NCBI GenBank assembly: GCA_963822575.1
Contig: CAWGHZ010000005.1
Span: 62,001-126,000 of the forward strand
Length of the DNA stretch: 64,000 bases
Source of the DNA: CAWGHZ01 sp963822575
GTDB taxonomy: Bacteria > Pseudomonadota > Alphaproteobacteria > MPNO01 > DASWLB01
Direction of reading: 5' to 3'
Made by a program: the position numbers and the translations under genes
Notes under the pieces: generated by a model
What the model saw: the letters and a program-made list of their open reading frames with translations, nothing else
Told to the model about the DNA's origin: nothing
The model's database searches: none
Shown here: positions 1 to 8,776 of the stretch, piece after piece
Layout: each line of letters opens with the position of its first letter
Position numbering within the stretch: position 1 is the stretch's first letter

Positions 1-2
1 CC

Positions 3-503
3 AACCGCACGGTCTTCGCCGACGGCAATCCCAACGCCGATCTGCTGATCGTGGGCGAGGCGCCCGGCGCCGACGAGGACCGCCAGGGCCTGCCCTTCGT
101 CGGCCAGGCCGGCAAGCTTCTCGACCGGATGCTTGCCGCCATCGGGCGCGACCGAACGACGGCCTACATCACCAACGTCATATACTGGCGCCCGCCCGGC
201 AACCGCAATCCGACGGGAGGCGAGATCGCCGCCTGCCTGCCGTTCCTCGAGCGCCACATTGCGCTGGTGCGCCCGAAAGTGCTGGTGCTGGCCGGCGGCG
301 TCTCCGCCAAGGCGGTGCTGAACACCACGGATGGCATCATGCGGCTGCGCGGCCGCTGGTTCCGGCACGAGGTCGCGGGTCTCGACCGGCCGGTGCCGAC
401 CCGGGCGATCTTCCACCCCGCCTACCTGCTGCGCTCTCCCGCCCAGAAGCGCGAGGCGTGGCGCGACCTGATCACCATCCGCCAGAGGCTCGACGAGGGG
501 TGA
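3..503 (+). CDS. Uracil-DNA glycosylase, type-4/5 like (5' end outside window)
   Basis: Base-excision repair enzyme that removes uracil from DNA. The frame is open to the window edge, so the N-terminus is missing and 166 residues are visible. They show the superfamily motif GEAPGADED followed by GLPFVGQAG (visible residues 18-40), then RPPGNRNP, CLPFLERHI and the C-terminal HPAYLLRSP loop that contacts the DNA strand. Classical iron-sulfur type-4 enzymes usually have a cluster cysteine just before RPP (KCRPP); here the sequence is YWRPP, so the cluster site may be altered (inference). The gene converges with the DctP gene, with nine bases between the stop codons. Family assignment is firm; the exact subtype is not. 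Confidence 0.85.
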   Translation, partial: NRTVFADGNPNADLLIVGEAPGADEDRQGLPFVGQAGKLLDRMLAAIGRDRTTAYITNVIYWRPPGNRNPTGGEIAACLPFLERHIALVRPKVLVLAGGVSAKAVLNTTDGIMRLRGRWFRHEVAGLDRPVPTRAIFHPAYLLRSPAQKREAWRDLITIRQRLDEG

Positions 504-512
504 GAGCGCCGG

Positions 513-1535
513 CTATTCCTTTCGCGTGCGGTCGGCGATCTTCTTCATCAGGTGGAACATCGCCAGCATCTCGGGCTCGCCCTTGAGCGCCTTTTCCGGC
601 ACGACCGCGAGACGCTTCATGAAGGCCGCGCGCTCGGCGTGGGTGAGGGTGGTCAGCTTGCCGCCGTTCGCCACCCATGCCTTGTAGGCGTTTTCGTTGT
701 CGGTGACGGCATAGGCCTGCGCCTTCTTGTCGGACAGCTTGCCGGCGTCCAGGACGGCCTGCTGCATGTCCCCGGGCAGCTTGTCGAACCACATCTTGCT
801 GGCGACGATCGGCACGCAGATCATCGACTCGGCCGTGCGGATCGCATAAGGCGCCGTCGTCTCGTACTTGAATCCGACGAACACGGTGATGCCGCTCTTC
901 GATCCGTCGATCATGCCGCGCTGGAGGGACGACAGCACCTCGTTGAGCGACATCGGCGCCGGCGTCGCGCCGAGCACGCCGAGCGTCGCCGTCTCGACCT
1001 TGCTGGGGAAGGTGCGGATCTTCTTGCCGCGGAAACCGGCAAGCGAGGTGACCTTGTCGCGGAAGACATAGGCCGTGTCGTTGGGGCAGTACATGCCCGC
1101 GAACTTCACCCCCTTGCCCTCGGCCATGGTCCAGTACGCCTTTTTGAATTCGGGGTCCTGGACGGTGCGGTAGGCGTTCATCGTGTCGTCGAACACGCCC
1201 GGGATCGAGATCACGCCGAAGCGCTTGTCGAGCCCGCCCATGAATTCGGGAATGGTAATGGTGAGCTCGATCGTGCCGAGCTCGACCCCCTCCAGCGAGC
1301 GCTGGAGCGAGCCGAGCTGGCTGCCCGGGAAGCGGTCGACGCGGTACTTGCCCTTGCCGGCCTTCTCGACCTCCTCCTTGAACGTCGCCATCCACACCGT
1401 ATTGGCGTCGTGAACCGTCGGTGCGCCGATCTTGATGACCGACTGGGCCGCCGCGCCGGTTGCGAGCACGCAGAGCGTCGCCGCCGCGGCCAGCGAACCG
1501 GTCGCGAGCCGCCCCATGATTCGATCGCGGGTCAT
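513..1535 (-). CDS. TRAP transporter substrate-binding protein, DctP family
   Basis: Periplasmic solute receptor of a tripartite ATP-independent periplasmic transporter, which normally delivers organic acids or similar anions to a DctQM permease. The 340-residue product starts with a Sec signal peptide (positively charged start, hydrophobic stretch about residues 12-27, cleavage after GAAA). The body has the DctP fold pattern, including GSLQRSLEGVELGTIELT and SKSGITVFVGFKY. The start at 1535 was chosen because an AGGGAGAG ribosome site lies just upstream; a longer frame to 1619 lacks one and would bury the signal peptide. No DctQ or DctM gene is adjacent, so this is an orphan receptor here and the substrate is unknown. 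Confidence 0.88.
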   Translation of the reverse strand: MTRDRIMGRLATGSLAAAATLCVLATGAAAQSVIKIGAPTVHDANTVWMATFKEEVEKAGKGKYRVDRFPGSQLGSLQRSLEGVELGTIELTITIPEFMGGLDKRFGVISIPGVFDDTMNAYRTVQDPEFKKAYWTMAEGKGVKFAGMYCPNDTAYVFRDKVTSLAGFRGKKIRTFPSKVETATLGVLGATPAPMSLNEVLSSLQRGMIDGSKSGITVFVGFKYETTAPYAIRTAESMICVPIVASKMWFDKLPGDMQQAVLDAGKLSDKKAQAYAVTDNENAYKAWVANGGKLTTLTHAERAAFMKRLAVVPEKALKGEPEMLAMFHLMKKIADRTRKE

Positions 1536-1766
1536 TATTTCTCTCTCCCTATCGATTGCTTTATGTGTCGGGTCTGGCCTTGGCACCCGGGAGACCGGCC
1601 CACGGCCCGATCCTATCACGTCAATCGAGTTCGAAGCGGCATTCCGGCGGCTTTGGCTTGCCCGGGTAGCCTGAGTCCTGTATGACCGGGGGCAATGACG
1701 GTTAACGGCCTGTTCACCGTCGGCAAACGATAAATAGACACGTGGTGCTTAACGAGGGGGAACGGG

Positions 1767-3476
1767 GTGTCGGCAAGCAGGGGTAACCTGCGCCTGACCG
1801 GTTGGCTGGCGGCGGCGGCGATAGCCGCCACGATCGCGGCCGCACCTCAGCCCGCCAAAGCCGCCAACGATCGCGCCGCCGCCGAAACCGCCTCGCTGCC
1901 GCCGTCGGACACGGTGTCGGAGGACGAAGCGGCCCTGCCGCTGATCCTCACCGAGGCCGACGCCGCCCGCTACCGCGAGGTGTTCGCGCTGCAGGACGAG
2001 GCCAAGTGGGCGGCGGCGGACAGGGTCATCCGGCGCATCCAGGACCCGATCCTGATGGGCTACGTCAAGGCGCAGCGCCTGCTCGCGCCGCACGGCTATC
2101 GCTCGCGCTATGACGAGCTGCGCGACTGGCTCGCGCAGTACCGCGACGAGCCCGACGCCGGACGCATCTACGGGCTCGCGATGCACCGCAAGCCGCACCG
2201 TGCCAAGGCGCCGCTGCGCCCCACCTACGACGCGAGCCCGCCACGGCCCGAGGCCGCCGCGCCGCGCCATCCGGGCACGCTGTCGCGCGCGGCCTATAGC
2301 GCCGCCGAGCGGCGCGCCGAGCGCCTGTTCTACGGCGGCCATCCGGAGGCGGCCTACAAGATCGCCGCCGACGTGGCGCGCCACGACCGTGCCTCCGCCA
2401 AGACGGCGCACTGGATTGCCGGGCTCGCCGCCTACCGGCTCGGCCGTCCGCTCGACGCCGCCGCGCATTTCGAAGCGCTGGCCAAGGTCGACCGGCTCGA
2501 CGACTGGTCGGCCGCGGCCGCCGCCTTCTGGGCCGGGCGCTCGAACCTGGTTGGCCGCCGTCCCGCGGAGGTCTATCCCTGGCTGCGCAAGGCCGCGTCC
2601 TATCCGCTCACCTTTTACGGGCTCCTGGCGCACCGGCTGCTCGGCACCAAGCCCGACATCCGCTTCCGGCCCGAGCCGGTGACCACCCGCGACGTCACGA
2701 CCCTGATGAGCCACGACGCCGCCCGGCGCGCCTTCGCCCTGCTGCAGGTCGGGCGGATGGGCGGGGCGGAGCGCGAGCTTCTGCCCCTCGTCTATTCCGG
2801 CGATGCGCGCCTTTCCGGTGCGCTGATCGCAGTGGCCGAGCATACGGGGCTGCCGTCCCTCGCGCTCCGCATCGCCGAGGTGGACACCGACCCCGCGACG
2901 GGGCTGAGCCGCCACCCGGGAGCGCTCTACCCCATCCCGATCTGGCGGCCGGCGCGCGGGTTCTCCGTCGACCGCGCGCTGGTCTACGCCTTCATCCGCC
3001 AGGAATCGGGCTTCAACCTGCGCGCCACCTCGTCGGCCGGCGCGCGCGGGCTGATGCAGCTCATGCCGGCGACAGCGCGGTTCATCGCGGGCCGCCGCAT
3101 CCGCTCGACGGCGAGCCTCTATGATCCCACGCTCAACATCACGCTGGGCCAGAAGTACCTCGACTATCTGATGAACCAGGAGACGGTGGGCGGCGACCTG
3201 TTCCGCCTCGCCGCCGCCTATAACGGCGGGCCGGGCAATTTGGCGCGCTGGGAGAAGCGGACGGCGAAGATGCAGGATTCGCTGATGTTCATCGAATCCA
3301 TCCCGGCCCGCGAGACGCGCAATTTCATCGAGCGCGTCCTGTGCAACCTGTGGATCTACCATCTGCGCCTGGGCCAGTCCGCGCCCTCGCTCGACGCCGT
3401 TGCCCAGGGCGAGCGACCGCTCTACGTTCCGCTTGACGGGACGGCAACAGCGGTGGCGCGGAATGGCCGGAATTGA
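1767..3476 (+). CDS. Soluble lytic murein transglycosylase (Slt family)
   Basis: Periplasmic enzyme that cleaves the MurNAc-GlcNAc bond of peptidoglycan with formation of 1,6-anhydro-MurNAc. The 569-residue product begins with a signal peptide ending near PAKA. Residues 50-370 are an alpha-helical superhelix region typical of Slt, and the catalytic SLT domain follows from about 385: AFIRQESGF with catalytic Glu413, the GARGLMQLMPATA motif and YNGGPGNLARW. The start is GTG with GAGGGGG six bases upstream. The last 14 bases overlap the moaB start, so the two genes are probably cotranscribed and translationally coupled; that pairing also occurs in other alphaproteobacteria (recollection). Confidence 0.92.
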   Translation: MSASRGNLRLTGWLAAAAIAATIAAAPQPAKAANDRAAAETASLPPSDTVSEDEAALPLILTEADAARYREVFALQDEAKWAAADRVIRRIQDPILMGYVKAQRLLAPHGYRSRYDELRDWLAQYRDEPDAGRIYGLAMHRKPHRAKAPLRPTYDASPPRPEAAAPRHPGTLSRAAYSAAERRAERLFYGGHPEAAYKIAADVARHDRASAKTAHWIAGLAAYRLGRPLDAAAHFEALAKVDRLDDWSAAAAAFWAGRSNLVGRRPAEVYPWLRKAASYPLTFYGLLAHRLLGTKPDIRFRPEPVTTRDVTTLMSHDAARRAFALLQVGRMGGAERELLPLVYSGDARLSGALIAVAEHTGLPSLALRIAEVDTDPATGLSRHPGALYPIPIWRPARGFSVDRALVYAFIRQESGFNLRATSSAGARGLMQLMPATARFIAGRRIRSTASLYDPTLNITLGQKYLDYLMNQETVGGDLFRLAAAYNGGPGNLARWEKRTAKMQDSLMFIESIPARETRNFIERVLCNLWIYHLRLGQSAPSLDAVAQGERPLYVPLDGTATAVARNGRN

Positions 3477-4020
3477 CGAGACACGACCCTTCGTTCCGGT
3501 CGCCATCGCGGTCCTGACCGTCTCCGACACGCGCACTCCCGAAACCGACCGGTCCGGCGACACGCTGGTCGAGCGCCTGACCGAGGCCGGCCACACGCTC
3601 GCCCGGCGGGCCATCGTCACCGACGACATCGACGCCATCGTCGCCAAGCTCCGCGAATGGATCGCCGATCCGGCGGTCGATTGCGTGCTGGCGACGGGCG
3701 GGACCGGCGTGACCGGCCGCGACGTCACCCCGGAAGCCTTCGCGGCGGTCTACGAGAAGGAGATCGCGGGGTTCGGTGAGCTGTTCCGCATGCTGTCGTT
3801 CCAGAAGATCGGCACCTCGACCATCCAGTCGCGCGCGACCGCGGGCGTCGCCGGCGGTACTTACCTGTTCGCCTTGCCCGGCTCGCCGGGCGCCTGCCGC
3901 GACGCGTGGGACGACATACTGGTGCACCAGCTCGACTACCGCTTCCGACCGTGCAACTTCGTCGAGCTGATGCCGCGCCTCACCGAGCACATGACCCACG
4001 GCGGCCGCGGCGGCGGCTAG
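3463..4020 (+). CDS. moaB: Molybdenum cofactor biosynthesis protein MoaB
   Basis: Cytoplasmic MoaB/MogA-fold protein of 185 residues acting in molybdopterin adenylylation during molybdenum cofactor synthesis. The MPT-binding signature GGTGVTGRDVTPEAF is at about residues 80-94, TVSDTRTPETDRSGDTL lies near the N-terminus and LPGSPGACRDAWDDIL near the C-terminus. The ATG at 3463 was chosen over upstream in-frame codons because the protein then begins just before the conserved FVPVAIAVLTVSD strand. It overlaps the end of the transglycosylase gene. No molybdoenzyme is encoded nearby. MoaB and MogA are hard to separate by eye; the short single-domain form and the RDVTPE motif favour MoaB. Confidence 0.88.
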   Translation: MAGIDETRPFVPVAIAVLTVSDTRTPETDRSGDTLVERLTEAGHTLARRAIVTDDIDAIVAKLREWIADPAVDCVLATGGTGVTGRDVTPEAFAAVYEKEIAGFGELFRMLSFQKIGTSTIQSRATAGVAGGTYLFALPGSPGACRDAWDDILVHQLDYRFRPCNFVELMPRLTEHMTHGGRGGG

Positions 4021-4098
4021 GGTGGGCTCGGCTCCGGATATGCATCCGGCCGGGCGCCCGATCGACCGCGACAACGCGACAACGCGAAGGATCAACGT

Positions 4099-4392
4099 AT
4101 GTGTCTCGGAATCCCTGGCCGTATCCTAAAAATTAGCCAAGACGACCCGATGCTCGCGACGGTCGACGTGTGCGGCGTGCGGCGCGAGGTGAATATCGCC
4201 TGCGTGGTGGACGAGGGCGCGCCGGCCGAGTCCTGCGTCGGCGCCTGGGTGCTGGTGCATGTCGGCTTCGCGATGAGCCGCATCGACGAGGCGGAGGCGC
4301 AGGAGACGTTGCGGCTTCTCGAGGAGCTGGCCGAGATGCAGGCGGAGCTCGAGGCGATGGAAGACGCGCCCGACCCGCTTGCCGCGGAGTAG
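4099..4392 (+). CDS. hypC: Hydrogenase maturation chaperone HypC
   Basis: Small (97 residues) HypC/HupF chaperone. With HypD it carries the iron while CN and CO ligands are attached, then delivers the Fe(CN)2CO unit to the hydrogenase large subunit. The N-terminus MCLGIPGRIL has the essential Cys2, which needs removal of the start Met. The rest forms the expected small barrel, with a helical, Glu-rich tail from about residue 58. It is the first gene of hypC-SIS-hypD-hypE-hypB; two bases separate its stop from the next start codon. The roughly 80 bases upstream hold no promoter I can name. Confidence 0.93.
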   Translation: MCLGIPGRILKISQDDPMLATVDVCGVRREVNIACVVDEGAPAESCVGAWVLVHVGFAMSRIDEAEAQETLRLLEELAEMQAELEAMEDAPDPLAAE

Positions 4393-4394
4393 CC

Positions 4395-5096
4395 ATGTCC
4401 AATTCCGACGCCCTTCGGGGCCTCTATCCCTTCCTCGATTCGCAGAAGCAGGATGCCGCGCGGATGGACGCGGCGCTGTTGCACTCCATCGCGGTCAAGG
4501 CAGGCGAATCGCGCGCGGCGAACGAGGCGTTCTTCGCCGGCGAGGCGCCGGTGCTGCTTGGCGCCGCCCGCGCGCTGGCCGAAACCTATCGCCGCGGAGG
4601 CCGTCTTTTCGCGATGGGCAATGGCGGGTCGAGCTGCGACGCGAGCCATATCGCCGTCGAGTTCGTGCACCCGATCACCGCCGGCCGCCCGGCGCTTCCC
4701 GCCGTCGATCTGGGGGCCGACGTGGCGATGCTGTCGGCCGTCGGCAACGACGTCGGTTTCGACCAGGTGTTCGCCCGCCAGATCGCGGCGCATGCGCAGA
4801 AGGGCGACGCGCTGGTCGGTTTCTCGACCAGCGGAAATTCGGCCAACCTGATCGCCGGGTTCGACGCGGCCAAGGAGCGCGGCCTCGCCACGGTCGGGTT
4901 TGCGGGCGGCGACGGCGGGCGGATGAAGTCGTCGGGCCTGGTGGATCACTGCGTCGTGGTGCCGACCCAGTCGATCCACCGGGTGCAGGAATGCCATGTC
5001 GCCGCCTATCACATCTTATGGGACCTGGTGCACACGCTGCTGGCCGAGACACGCGGCTCGGCCCAAGGAACTCCACCGGGGGAGGCGCGGCCGTGA
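4395..5096 (+). CDS. SIS-domain sugar isomerase, GmhA-like, inside the hyp operon
   Basis: A 233-residue SIS (sugar isomerase) domain protein resembling sedoheptulose-7-phosphate isomerase GmhA. Visible motifs are GNGGSSCDASHIAVEF (about residues 76-91) and GFSTSGNSANLI (about 142-153), which bind sugar phosphate in the family. It lies between hypC and hypD, two bases after hypC, and its TGA overlaps the GTG start of hypD (GTGA), so it is translated with the maturation genes. A role in hydrogenase maturation is suggested by position only; a sugar-phosphate isomerase for lipopolysaccharide heptose is the alternative. No heptose biosynthesis partner (hldE, gmhB) is nearby. Confidence 0.85.
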   Translation: MSNSDALRGLYPFLDSQKQDAARMDAALLHSIAVKAGESRAANEAFFAGEAPVLLGAARALAETYRRGGRLFAMGNGGSSCDASHIAVEFVHPITAGRPALPAVDLGADVAMLSAVGNDVGFDQVFARQIAAHAQKGDALVGFSTSGNSANLIAGFDAAKERGLATVGFAGGDGGRMKSSGLVDHCVVVPTQSIHRVQECHVAAYHILWDLVHTLLAETRGSAQGTPPGEARP

Positions 5097-6229
5097 AATA
5101 CGTCGACGAATTCCGCGACCCGGCGAAGGCCCGCGGGCTGATCGCCGACATCGGCCGGCTGGTGGACCGGATCGAAATCGCGCGCCATAGGCCCCTGCAG
5201 ATCATGGAGGTGTGCGGCGGGCACACCCATTCGATCTTCCGCTACGGCATCGAGGGCATGCTGCCCGACCGGATCGAGCTGGTGCACGGGCCAGGCTGCC
5301 CGGTCTGCGTGCTGCCGATGGGGCGGATCGACGACTGCCTCGCCATCGCCGAGCGGCCGGAGGTGATCTTCACCACGTTCGGCGACGCCATGCGCGTGCC
5401 CGGCTCGAAGAAGTCGCTGCTGCAGGCGAAGGCCGAAGGCTGCGACATCCGCATGGTCTATTCGCCGATGGATGCGCTGACGCTCGCCAGTAAGCACCCC
5501 GACCGCGAGGTGGTGTTCTTCGCCATCGGGTTCGAGACCACCATGCCCTCGACCGCGCTGACCGTGCTCGCGGCCGAGCGCGCCGGCGTCGAGAACTTCT
5601 CGCTGTTCTGCAACCACATCACCATCGTGCCGACGATCAAGGCGATCCTGGATTCGCCCGGCCTCACGATCGACGGGTTCCTCGGGCCAGGCCACGTCTC
5701 GATGGTGACGGGCATCGCACCCTACCGCTTCATCGCCCAGTATTATCGCCGGCCGCTGGTGGTGTCCGGGTTCGAGCCGTTGGACATCCTCCAATCGCTG
5801 TGGATGGTGCTGAAGCAGATGGCCGAGGGGCGCTGCGAGGTGGAGAACCAGTACAGCCGCATCGTGCCCGACGACGGCAACGCGGCGGCCCTGCGCGCGG
5901 TCGCCCAGGTCTACGAGCTCCGCGAGTTCTTCGAATGGCGTGGGCTCGGCTCGATCGACCAGTCGGGCGTGCGCATGCGCGAGGCGTATGCGCGGTTCGA
6001 TGCCGAGCGCAGATTCCCGGTGCCGAATCTGCGCATCGCCGATCCGAAATCCTGCCAGTGCGGCGAGGTGCTGAAGGGCGCGATCAAGCCGTGGCAGTGC
6101 AAGGTGTTCGGCACCGCCTGCACGCCGGAAACACCGTTGGGCGCCCTGATGGTCTCGTCCGAGGGGGCGTGCGCCGCGACCTGGCAGTATGGCGGGCGGC
6201 GGGCGGCGCCGGCCGACGCGGAGGCGTGA
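5093..6229 (+). CDS. hypD: Hydrogenase maturation protein HypD
   Basis: Iron-sulfur scaffold protein that, with HypC, receives CN groups from HypE and assembles the Fe(CN)2CO centre of [NiFe]-hydrogenases. The 378-residue product has the conserved CGGHTH motif near residue 40, GPGCPVC near 66-72, the GFETT motif near 145, GPGHVS near 205, and a C-terminal cysteine set (CQCGEVL, WQCKVFGTAC, SEGAC) that binds the 4Fe-4S cluster. The start is GTG overlapping the stop of the SIS gene. All the family cysteines I looked for are present, so it appears functional. Confidence 0.94.
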   Translation: MKYVDEFRDPAKARGLIADIGRLVDRIEIARHRPLQIMEVCGGHTHSIFRYGIEGMLPDRIELVHGPGCPVCVLPMGRIDDCLAIAERPEVIFTTFGDAMRVPGSKKSLLQAKAEGCDIRMVYSPMDALTLASKHPDREVVFFAIGFETTMPSTALTVLAAERAGVENFSLFCNHITIVPTIKAILDSPGLTIDGFLGPGHVSMVTGIAPYRFIAQYYRRPLVVSGFEPLDILQSLWMVLKQMAEGRCEVENQYSRIVPDDGNAAALRAVAQVYELREFFEWRGLGSIDQSGVRMREAYARFDAERRFPVPNLRIADPKSCQCGEVLKGAIKPWQCKVFGTACTPETPLGALMVSSEGACAATWQYGGRRAAPADAEA

Positions 6230-6231
6230 GG

Positions 6232-7296
6232 ATGGTCGCGCTCGCGCCTCCTCCGCGCCGGCTCGGCAAGGTGAACGTCGCCGCCGTCACCATGGCGCAC
6301 GGCGGCGGCGGCAAGGCCATGAAGGACCTGATCGACGACGTGTTCGTCCGCGCCTTCGACAATGCGATCCTCGCGCCGATGGAGGACCAGGCGCGCATCG
6401 CACTGGCGGAGCTTGCGCGCCACGGCGACCGGCTCGCCTTCACCACCGATTCCTACGTGGTCGACCCGATCGAGTTTCCCGGCGGCGACATCGGCAAGCT
6501 CGCCGTGTGCGGCACGATCAACGACCTCGCGGTCGGCGGCGCCGTACCGCTCTATTTGTCCTGCGCGGCCATCATCGAGGAGGGCGTGCCGGTCGACCTC
6601 CTGCGCCGCGTCGCCGGCTCGATGGCCGCGGCGGCGCGCGCGGCGGGCGTGGCGCTGGTCACCGGCGACACCAAGGTCGTGACCAAGGGGGCATGCGACA
6701 AGCTGTTCCTCAACACCGCCGGCATCGGCGTGATCCGCGAAGGCGTGGCGCTCGGCGCCGACCGCGCGCAGCCGGGCGACAAGGTTCTGGTCAACGGCGT
6801 GCTCGGCGACCACGGCGCGGCCGTGCTGGTCGCGCGCGGCGACCTCGCCCTCGAAGCCGCGATCGAAAGCGACTGCGCGGCGCTGCACGAGCTGATCGCG
6901 GCGCTCCTCGCCGCCGCGCCCGGCACGCGCTTCGTCCGCGATGCGACGCGCGGCGGCATCGCCACCGTGCTGAACGAACTCGCCGCCGCGTCCGGCGTCG
7001 CCGTCGCCATCGACGAGGACCGCACGCCGATCCGCGGCGACGTGAAGGGCGTATGCGAGATACTGGGCCTCGATCCGCTCTACCTCGCCAACGAGGGCAA
7101 GGTCGTGATCGTCGTCCCGCCGGCGGAGGCCGATGCCGCGCTCGCCGCGCTGCGCGCCCATCCGCTCGGTGCGGGCGCCTGCGGCATCGGCGAGATCGGT
7201 ACGGGCGAGGCCGGCCGCGTCACCATGCGCACGCGATTCGGCGGCGCGCGCATCGTCGACATGCTGGTCGGCGAGCAACTGCCGCGGATCTGCTGA
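6232..7296 (+). CDS. hypE: Hydrogenase maturation protein HypE
   Basis: PurM/AIR-synthase-like ATP-dependent dehydratase that converts a carbamoylated C-terminal cysteine into thiocyanate, the cyanide donor for the NiFe site. The 354-residue product contains the MAHGGGGKAM nucleotide-binding loop near the start, FTTDSYVVDP, the GDTKVV segment, and ends exactly in PRIC, the C-terminal cysteine that carries the cyanide group. Two bases separate hypD and the ATG. The carbamoyl donor enzyme HypF is not in the window and must be elsewhere if this operon is functional. Confidence 0.94.
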   Translation: MVALAPPPRRLGKVNVAAVTMAHGGGGKAMKDLIDDVFVRAFDNAILAPMEDQARIALAELARHGDRLAFTTDSYVVDPIEFPGGDIGKLAVCGTINDLAVGGAVPLYLSCAAIIEEGVPVDLLRRVAGSMAAAARAAGVALVTGDTKVVTKGACDKLFLNTAGIGVIREGVALGADRAQPGDKVLVNGVLGDHGAAVLVARGDLALEAAIESDCAALHELIAALLAAAPGTRFVRDATRGGIATVLNELAAASGVAVAIDEDRTPIRGDVKGVCEILGLDPLYLANEGKVVIVVPPAEADAALAALRAHPLGAGACGIGEIGTGEAGRVTMRTRFGGARIVDMLVGEQLPRIC

Positions 7297-7320
7297 GGGA
7301 CCATTCGAGGAGGCGGCCTA

Positions 7321-8154
7321 ATGTGCGGACATTGCGGATGCGGCGAGGGCGAGGTGACGGTGGTGAACCTGCACGCGCACGATCACGCGCACGCCCATTC
7401 GCACGCGCACGGCCACGACCATCCTCACCCTCACGGGCACGGGCACGACCACCACGAGCACGATCACGTCCACGACCCTGCAACCGGCGTGGTGGAGCTG
7501 AACGCGCGCATCCTCGCCAAGAATGACGGGCTGGCGGCGCGCAACCGCGCCTGGTTCGCCGGGCGCGAGATATTGGCGATCAATTTGATGAGCGCGCCGG
7601 GCGCGGGCAAGACAATGCTGCTGGAGCGCACCATCGCCGACCTCAAAGAGCGGCTCGCGCTCTCGGTCATCGAGGGCGACCAGGCGAGCCTCAATGACGC
7701 CGAGCGCATTCGCGCTGCCGGGACCGCGGTCGTCCAGGTCAACACCGGCACCGGCTGCCACCTCGACGCCGAGATGGTGGCGCGCGGCCTCGCCAGCCTG
7801 AAGCCCGGCTTCGGTTCGCTGGTGATGATCGAGAATGTCGGCAACCTGGTCTGCCCGGCCCTGTTCGATCTAGGCGAGCGGCGGCGCGTCGTCATCCTCT
7901 CGGTCACCGAGGGCGACGACAAGCCGGTCAAGTACCCTCACATGTTCCGCGCCGCCGACCTGATGCTCCTGAACAAGATCGACCTTTTGCCCTACGTCGA
8001 GTTCGACGCCGGCCGGGCGGAGGCGAACGCCCGCGAAGTGGCTCCGGACATCGCGACGCTGCGCATCTCGGCACGGACGGGCGAAGGCATGGCGGCCTGG
8101 TACGATTGGCTCGCCCGCGAACAAGCCGGCCTCGCCGAGGCGGCGCTCCCCTGA
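7321..8154 (+). CDS. hypB: Hydrogenase nickel-incorporation GTPase HypB
   Basis: GTPase that drives nickel insertion into the hydrogenase large subunit together with HypA. The 277-residue protein starts MCGHCGCG, the high-affinity nickel-binding Cys motif, followed by a histidine-rich stretch (about residues 18-52) that can store nickel. The G domain has APGAGKT (about 92-98), EGDQAS, MIENVGNLVCP and the guanine-specific NKID. It is the last gene of the hyp operon, 24 bases after hypE. Its partner hypA is missing from the cluster, which is unusual because hypA and hypB are usually adjacent. Confidence 0.94.
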   Translation: MCGHCGCGEGEVTVVNLHAHDHAHAHSHAHGHDHPHPHGHGHDHHEHDHVHDPATGVVELNARILAKNDGLAARNRAWFAGREILAINLMSAPGAGKTMLLERTIADLKERLALSVIEGDQASLNDAERIRAAGTAVVQVNTGTGCHLDAEMVARGLASLKPGFGSLVMIENVGNLVCPALFDLGERRRVVILSVTEGDDKPVKYPHMFRAADLMLLNKIDLLPYVEFDAGRAEANAREVAPDIATLRISARTGEGMAAWYDWLAREQAGLAEAALP

Positions 8155-8161
8155 CCCCTCG

Positions 8162-8776
8162 TCAGGCTCCGGCCGGATCCGCACCCGGGCGGCAGCTTGC
8201 ATAGGCCGCCCCGTCGTCCACGTCGTCCAGCGCATCGGCGAAGGCGACCCGCCGCGCCTTCGGCACGTTCGCCAGCGTGTCGGCAAGGGCGTGGGGCGAG
8301 GACCAGCGGACGCCGACAAACAGGCCGCTTGCAAGCCGCCCGTCGCGGAGCGCCACCAGCCAGTAGCCACCATCCGTCGCGGGGCCGAACACGGTATCGT
8401 GCGTGGCGAGAGCGGCGAAGGCGCGGTGGAGGTGCCCCGCCGTCAGCGCCGGAATGTCGGTGCCCACCACCGCGACCGGCGCATCCAGCCGCGCCGGCGC
8501 CAGCGCCCGCGCCATGCGTCGACCGAGATCGCCCGGCCCCTGCGCCGCGCGCGGCATGCCCGGCGGCCAGAACCGGCCGTGCCGGGCCCAGCGGTCGGGC
8601 GTGACCGCGAGGACGACGTCCCAGCGCGGATCGGCGAGGGCGCGCACCGTCCGTTCCACCATCTCGCGATGGAACTGCCGCGCAGGCGCGTCGCCGATGG
8701 CGGCGGCGAGCCGCGTCTTCGTCGCGCCCAGCACGGGCGCGCGCGCGAACACGACGACCCTGGACCGCCTAGCCAT
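8162..8776 (-). CDS. TIGR04282-type glycosyltransferase/nucleotidyltransferase (DUF2064)
   Basis: A 204-residue member of the DUF2064 / TIGR04282 family, named for genes linked to arsenosugar biosynthesis. It has a GT-A like Rossmann start (VVVFARAPVLGATKTRLAAA), a family DLGRRMARAL segment, VVGTDIPAL as the probable metal-binding aspartate region, and FGPATDGGYWLVAL. Its start codon overlaps the end of the upstream TIGR04283-like gene by eight bases, so the two are coupled. No arsenic methyltransferase arsM or arsenosugar radical SAM gene lies beside the pair, so the arsenosugar link is by family name only. Confidence 0.85.
   Translation of the reverse strand: MARRSRVVVFARAPVLGATKTRLAAAIGDAPARQFHREMVERTVRALADPRWDVVLAVTPDRWARHGRFWPPGMPRAAQGPGDLGRRMARALAPARLDAPVAVVGTDIPALTAGHLHRAFAALATHDTVFGPATDGGYWLVALRDGRLASGLFVGVRWSSPHALADTLANVPKARRVAFADALDDVDDGAAYASCRPGADPAGA

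Noticed and set aside
1576..1590. TTGGCACCC as a possible sigma-54 -24 element
   Set aside because: No TTGC at the required spacing on that strand.
1749..3728. A 659-codon open frame on the minus strand
   Set aside because: It lies antisense to the transglycosylase and moaB genes, which have clear motifs; long antisense frames are expected in DNA this GC-rich.
7375..7480. Repetitive CAC/CAT-rich tract that could look like a repeat array
   Set aside because: It encodes the histidine-rich region of HypB and is in frame.
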